This document shows, one piece after another, positions 4,955-7,089 of a stretch of DNA of 7,089 nucleotides. Source of the stretch: Candidatus Desulfofervidaceae bacterium (GTDB lineage Bacteria; Desulfobacterota; Desulfofervidia; Desulfofervidales; Desulfofervidaceae). Numbering within the stretch: position 1 is the stretch's first letter; every line of letters starts with the position of its first letter. The notes below the pieces were generated by a model. It was not told the DNA's origin. It searched no databases and saw nothing but the letters and a program-made list of their open reading frames with translations. The stretch covers positions 1-7,089 of the forward strand of contig JAGHCL010000187.1 of NCBI GenBank assembly GCA_021160485.1, written 5' to 3'. A program made the translations under genes and the position numbers.

Positions 4955-5774
4955 TTTTGCCTCCCTTTTTAACTTTAGTTTTAGTTTTTTTAACCTTACC
5001 AAAGCGCATAGTGATTGAAGGGCTTAAGTAAAGTCTGTTAGTGTCATCTATTTGAAGCTCGTCCATGCCATATTCAAACATAAATTTTTTAAGTTCCTCT
5101 TTTACTTGTTTTATAAAACTCTCAGCAATCAACACCTTCTCAGCGATTTTTTTGGCATCTTCAACGTCTGTTATCGTTATGCTTTTTATTTTTTCAGGCA
5201 ATTTATTTTCTTTATAGCAATCTTCAATATATGGGCAATAAGAGCAGTGATTTCCAGGGGTAACAGGAAAATCTTCAGCGCTAATAATCTCCTCAGCAGT
5301 CTCTATTAATTCTTTTTCAAAATCTTTTATGTCATCCTGGCTATAAGTATAACGCTTATAAAAACCGCCTTTAATACTTACAAAGTATGCAGTGAAAAAC
5401 TCCAGGTCAGGATATCTTTTACTTAAAAGCAAGGCATATATTTTTAACTGTTCGTCGCTCTCTGGAATCTGATAGAGTTTCCAGTCAGCGATAGCACAAC
5501 TGAGGCTGTTATTAATACTATAGCAGTCAATCACACCTTTTAAAGTGAAGGTTAGGAAATCCTCTTCAAAGGCCTCTTCAAAAATAGGATTTATGAAGTT
5601 TCTTTCAAAAGCGGGCTTAAAGAAGGCTGGGATATTGCCCTTGCTAATTTTCTCGTGTTCAGTAGTTCCTTCAAGTATTTTTTTGGTGGGCGCTGCCTTG
5701 CGCCCTTCAAGGTAAGAATAGAAGTATTTTTTAGGACAGGTTTTAAATGTTTTTATTCTAGAATAGCTAATCAT
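4947..5774 (-). CDS. Cas4/RecB-like PD-(D/E)XK exonuclease with Fe-S cluster motif
   Basis: This 275-residue nuclease of the PD-(D/E)XK superfamily probably resects DNA ends to give single strands for the RecT-like protein. C13 in KTCPKKYFYSYL opens the domain. H40 lies in GTTEHEKI. D83 (LKGVIDCY), D97 and K99 (IADWKLY) form the metal-binding core, and Q109-x3-Y113 (QLKIYALLL) is the RecB-type QxxxY motif. C177, C180 and C186 (HCSYCPYIEDC) together with C13 fit the four-Cys 4Fe-4S cluster of Cas4 and AddB. A C-terminal extension (about 195-275) is helical and then strongly basic (VKKTKTKVKKGGK). ATG 5774 overlaps the RecT-like stop by 8 nt, with a GGGGGG site upstream. Phage nucleases of this type are common without CRISPR, so adaptation is not implied. 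Confidence 0.9.
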   Translation of the reverse strand: MISYSRIKTFKTCPKKYFYSYLEGRKAAPTKKILEGTTEHEKISKGNIPAFFKPAFERNFINPIFEEAFEEDFLTFTLKGVIDCYSINNSLSCAIADWKLYQIPESDEQLKIYALLLSKRYPDLEFFTAYFVSIKGGFYKRYTYSQDDIKDFEKELIETAEEIISAEDFPVTPGNHCSYCPYIEDCYKENKLPEKIKSITITDVEDAKKIAEKVLIAESFIKQVKEELKKFMFEYGMDELQIDDTNRLYLSPSITMRFGKVKKTKTKVKKGGKNA

Positions 5775-6573
5775 TTTTCCCCCCCTCTATTAAGTTTTGA
5801 CTTTCATAATTTTTACCGTTACCGTTGCCTTTATTTTTTTTCATTATCTCTTCAACGTGTTTAACAATCTCTTCCTGGTTTCCTTCAAACTCTTCAAAAA
5901 GCTCAATAAGATCTGGAGTTTTAATTTTATACTTTTTTACCAGATCTTTTAAGTCATCAGTCGCCACTTCTCTTATTTTTTTAATCGTCCACTTTTCTTT
6001 TGGTTCAGTCTCGGGCTCAGGTTCAGACTCAGGAGTTGGTTCAGTAACTTCAGCATCAATAATATCTGGTTGCCCTTGAGTGTCAACAATCTCCTCTGGA
6101 GTATATATCCCTGCGATAACCCCTGGGAAAATAGTGCGGATACCTTCACTAATCACCCTAGCTCTCAACATCGCTCTTGGATATCTTTTCCAGTTGCTAC
6201 CAGTCTTATCGAAAAGGCCTGCTTGCCGTGCCATCTGGACAGTCCATTCAATAGTTACGCTACCGCCTTGAGGATGTGTAAAGGTCGCTCTGGCTTTACT
6301 ATCTGTAAGCTCATGCCATTCAACACGCCCGCCCGCCTTTTGGAAGCGAGCAAGCATGGCGTCCGCCCGCATTGCAGGACGACCTTGAATGATGTGGTAT
6401 TCCTGTATTGCCTTCATTGGATGGAGACCCTCTGCCTGTGAGAGCAGCATCAATGCCACAGCTTGCTCTCTTCTGTTTACTCCAAATAAACCGCTTTTAA
6501 CTACATAGTCTGCAATTTTTTCCACTTCTGCAATTCCAAAACTCTCTCTTGGTGCTAAACTTTTTTCTGACAT
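5767..6573 (-). CDS. RecT-family single-strand annealing protein
   Basis: This 268-residue protein belongs to the RecT/Bet-type phage annealing proteins, which pair complementary single strands during phage recombination. The core spans about 15-165. Motifs include ALMLLSQAEGLHPMKAIQEY (40-59), IIQGRPAMRADAMLARFQKAG (61-81) and a TFTHPQGG strand region. A conserved YPRAMLRARVISEGIRTIFP helix follows (131-150), then GIYTPEEIVD. A flexible acidic linker (about 170-195, PESEPEPETEPKE) leads to a C-terminal helical domain that may contact partners. I chose ATG 6573 because AGGGGG lies 6 nt upstream; the open frame to 6609 runs into the promoter -10. It is the first gene of the leftward operon and overlaps the Cas4-like nuclease gene, as expected for an exonuclease/annealase pair. 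Confidence 0.88.
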   Translation of the reverse strand: MSEKSLAPRESFGIAEVEKIADYVVKSGLFGVNRREQAVALMLLSQAEGLHPMKAIQEYHIIQGRPAMRADAMLARFQKAGGRVEWHELTDSKARATFTHPQGGSVTIEWTVQMARQAGLFDKTGSNWKRYPRAMLRARVISEGIRTIFPGVIAGIYTPEEIVDTQGQPDIIDAEVTEPTPESEPEPETEPKEKWTIKKIREVATDDLKDLVKKYKIKTPDLIELFEEFEGNQEEIVKHVEEIMKKNKGNGNGKNYESQNLIEGGKND

Positions 6574-6598
6574 CTTATACCCCCTTTGTTTATTGTTG

Positions 6599-6627
6599 TT
6601 GAAAGGCATTATATAATTTCATATTAT
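6599..6627 (+). promoter_or_regulatory. Predicted sigma-70-type promoter for the rightward HTH operon
   Basis: TTGAAA (6599-6604) and TATTAT (6622-6627) are separated by 17 nt. Transcription would start near 6634 and run through an A-rich leader to AAGGGGG before ATG 6685. It overlaps the leftward promoter on the other strand. Confidence 0.55.
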
Positions 6628-6635
6628 CTTGTCAA
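6608..6635 (-). promoter_or_regulatory. Predicted sigma-70-type promoter for the leftward recombination operon
   Basis: On the minus strand TTGACA (6635-6630) and TATAAT (6613-6608), both consensus hexamers, are separated by 16 nt. The predicted start near 6601 leaves a short leader before AGGGGG and ATG 6573. This is the only strong promoter I see for the operon down to 2204. Confidence 0.8.
6613..6627. promoter_or_regulatory. Candidate operator dyad between the divergent promoters
   Basis: ATAAT-TTCAT-ATTAT is an inverted repeat of 5-bp arms covering the spacer and -10 elements of both promoters. Low complexity makes chance likely, but a regulator bound here would affect both operons. Confidence 0.3.
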
Positions 6636-6684
6636 GAGAAAAAATGAAAAAAAATAAAAAAAATTAAATAAAGGGGGTAAACAT

Positions 6685-6912
6685 ATGAAATATCTTAACG
6701 TTTCCGAGATAAGAGATATTTTACTAAAAAAAGGGGTAAAGGTTAGTTATACGGTAGTGAGAGACCTTACACGTGACCCTACTTTCCCTGAGCCTGTTTA
6801 TCTTCCAGGGTATATTAAACCCAGATGGAAGGAACAGGAAGTAAAAAAATGGATTGAGAACTATTTAAACAAAGAAGGAGGAAAATATGGTAAAACCAAA
6901 AAAGTATCGTAA
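6685..6912 (+). CDS. AlpA/excisionase-like helix-turn-helix protein
   Basis: This 75-residue DNA-binding protein carries an N-terminal helix-turn-helix of the MerR/AlpA/excisionase type. KYLNVSEIRDILLKKGVKVSY (2-22) is the first helix pair and YTVVRDLTRD the recognition region. FPEPVYLPGYIKPRWKEQEVKKWIE (about 34-58) is the wing and final helix, matching the usual FPxPv...RWxxxeVxxWi pattern. AAGGGGG lies 5-6 nt before ATG 6685. It is the first gene of the second rightward operon, divergent from the RecT-like gene. It overlaps the next start by 26 nt. Such proteins regulate promoters or assist excision; no integrase is in view, so a regulatory role at the adjacent promoter region is the simplest inference. 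Confidence 0.75.
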   Translation: MKYLNVSEIRDILLKKGVKVSYTVVRDLTRDPTFPEPVYLPGYIKPRWKEQEVKKWIENYLNKEGGKYGKTKKVS

Positions 6913-7089
6913 AAAACCAATTATAGTTGAAGCTATCCAATGGACAGGGGATAACTTTGAGGAGATATACGAGTTTACAAAGGGCAACTGCTGTCTCACC
7001 GTTGATACTGGAAAACTTATTGTTAAAACATTGGAAGGCGATATGGAAGCAGAGCGAGGCGCTTTTGTAATTAAAGGATTAACTGGAGA
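6887..7089 (+). CDS. Widespread small phage protein (YRKKP-type), 3' truncated by window end
   Basis: AAGGAGG about 5 nt before ATG 6887 opens a frame that remains open to the last base, giving 67 visible residues. The start MVKPKKYRKKPIIVEAIQW and the later VKTLEGDMEAERGAFVIKG match a small protein very common in phages and prophages of many bacteria. Its consensus is roughly KYRKKPVVVEA-QW followed by an ETLEG...GD-IIKG segment. Its function is unknown; the pattern is a compact beta-rich fold. The gene overlaps the end of the HTH gene in another frame, so the two are probably translationally coupled. About 30 or more residues are likely missing beyond the window. Confidence 0.8.
   Translation, partial: MVKPKKYRKKPIIVEAIQWTGDNFEEIYEFTKGNCCLTVDTGKLIVKTLEGDMEAERGAFVIKGLTG

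Noticed and set aside
4947..5774. Cas4-like nuclease as part of a CRISPR adaptation system
   Set aside because: No Cas1, Cas2 or array in view; pairing with a RecT-like gene fits a phage recombination exonuclease.
6574..6609. Upstream ATG 6609 for the RecT-like protein
   Set aside because: It lies in the predicted -10 region, has no ribosome binding site, and ATG 6573 has a strong AGGGGG at good spacing.
6644..6667. Seven-codon Lys/Asn leader peptide before the HTH gene
   Set aside because: It arises from an A-rich leader and has no convincing ribosome binding site.

Overview
This window looks like part of a tailed bacteriophage or prophage genome from an AT-rich bacterium. Ribosome binding sites are strong and Bacillota-like (AGGAGG or AGGGGG, 5-7 nt from the start), but the sequence does not identify the host. 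No integrase, attachment site, tRNA, rRNA or CRISPR array is visible, so free phage and prophage cannot be told apart.

Layout. Positions 1-2109 hold the end of a rightward late operon. It contains the C-terminal part of a large polyvalent virion protein (LPD38-type), then a small coiled-coil/membrane protein (candidate holin), a 57-aa protein, a GH24 (T4-type) lysozyme and a very basic 65-aa protein. Positions 2101-2228 hold two hairpins that look like a crossed pair of convergent terminators. Positions 2204-6573 hold a leftward early operon: a RecT-like annealing protein, a Cas4/RecB-like Fe-S nuclease, three small or medium Cys-rich proteins, a RAMP-like protein (Cas7/Csm3-style glycine loop), another Cys-containing small protein, a 56-aa TTG-started gene and an unknown 149-aa protein. 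Positions 6599-6635 hold overlapping divergent promoters. From 6685 a second rightward operon begins with an AlpA/excisionase-like HTH protein and continues into a widespread small phage protein cut off by the window end.

How it fits together. The RecT-like protein and the Cas4-like nuclease form a two-component phage recombination module. The holin candidate and the lysozyme form the lysis module. The HTH protein is the obvious candidate to act on the divergent promoter region.

The most unusual items are two non-coding stretches in the leftward operon (about 3157-3387 and 2664-2757). On the transcribed-sense strand, G or GG recurs every 5 nt over long runs with occasional 1-nt slips, and each stretch ends just before or at the ribosome binding site of the next gene. 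The second most interesting item is the RAMP-like protein at 3392-4042, encoded in a recombination operon without any CRISPR locus in view.
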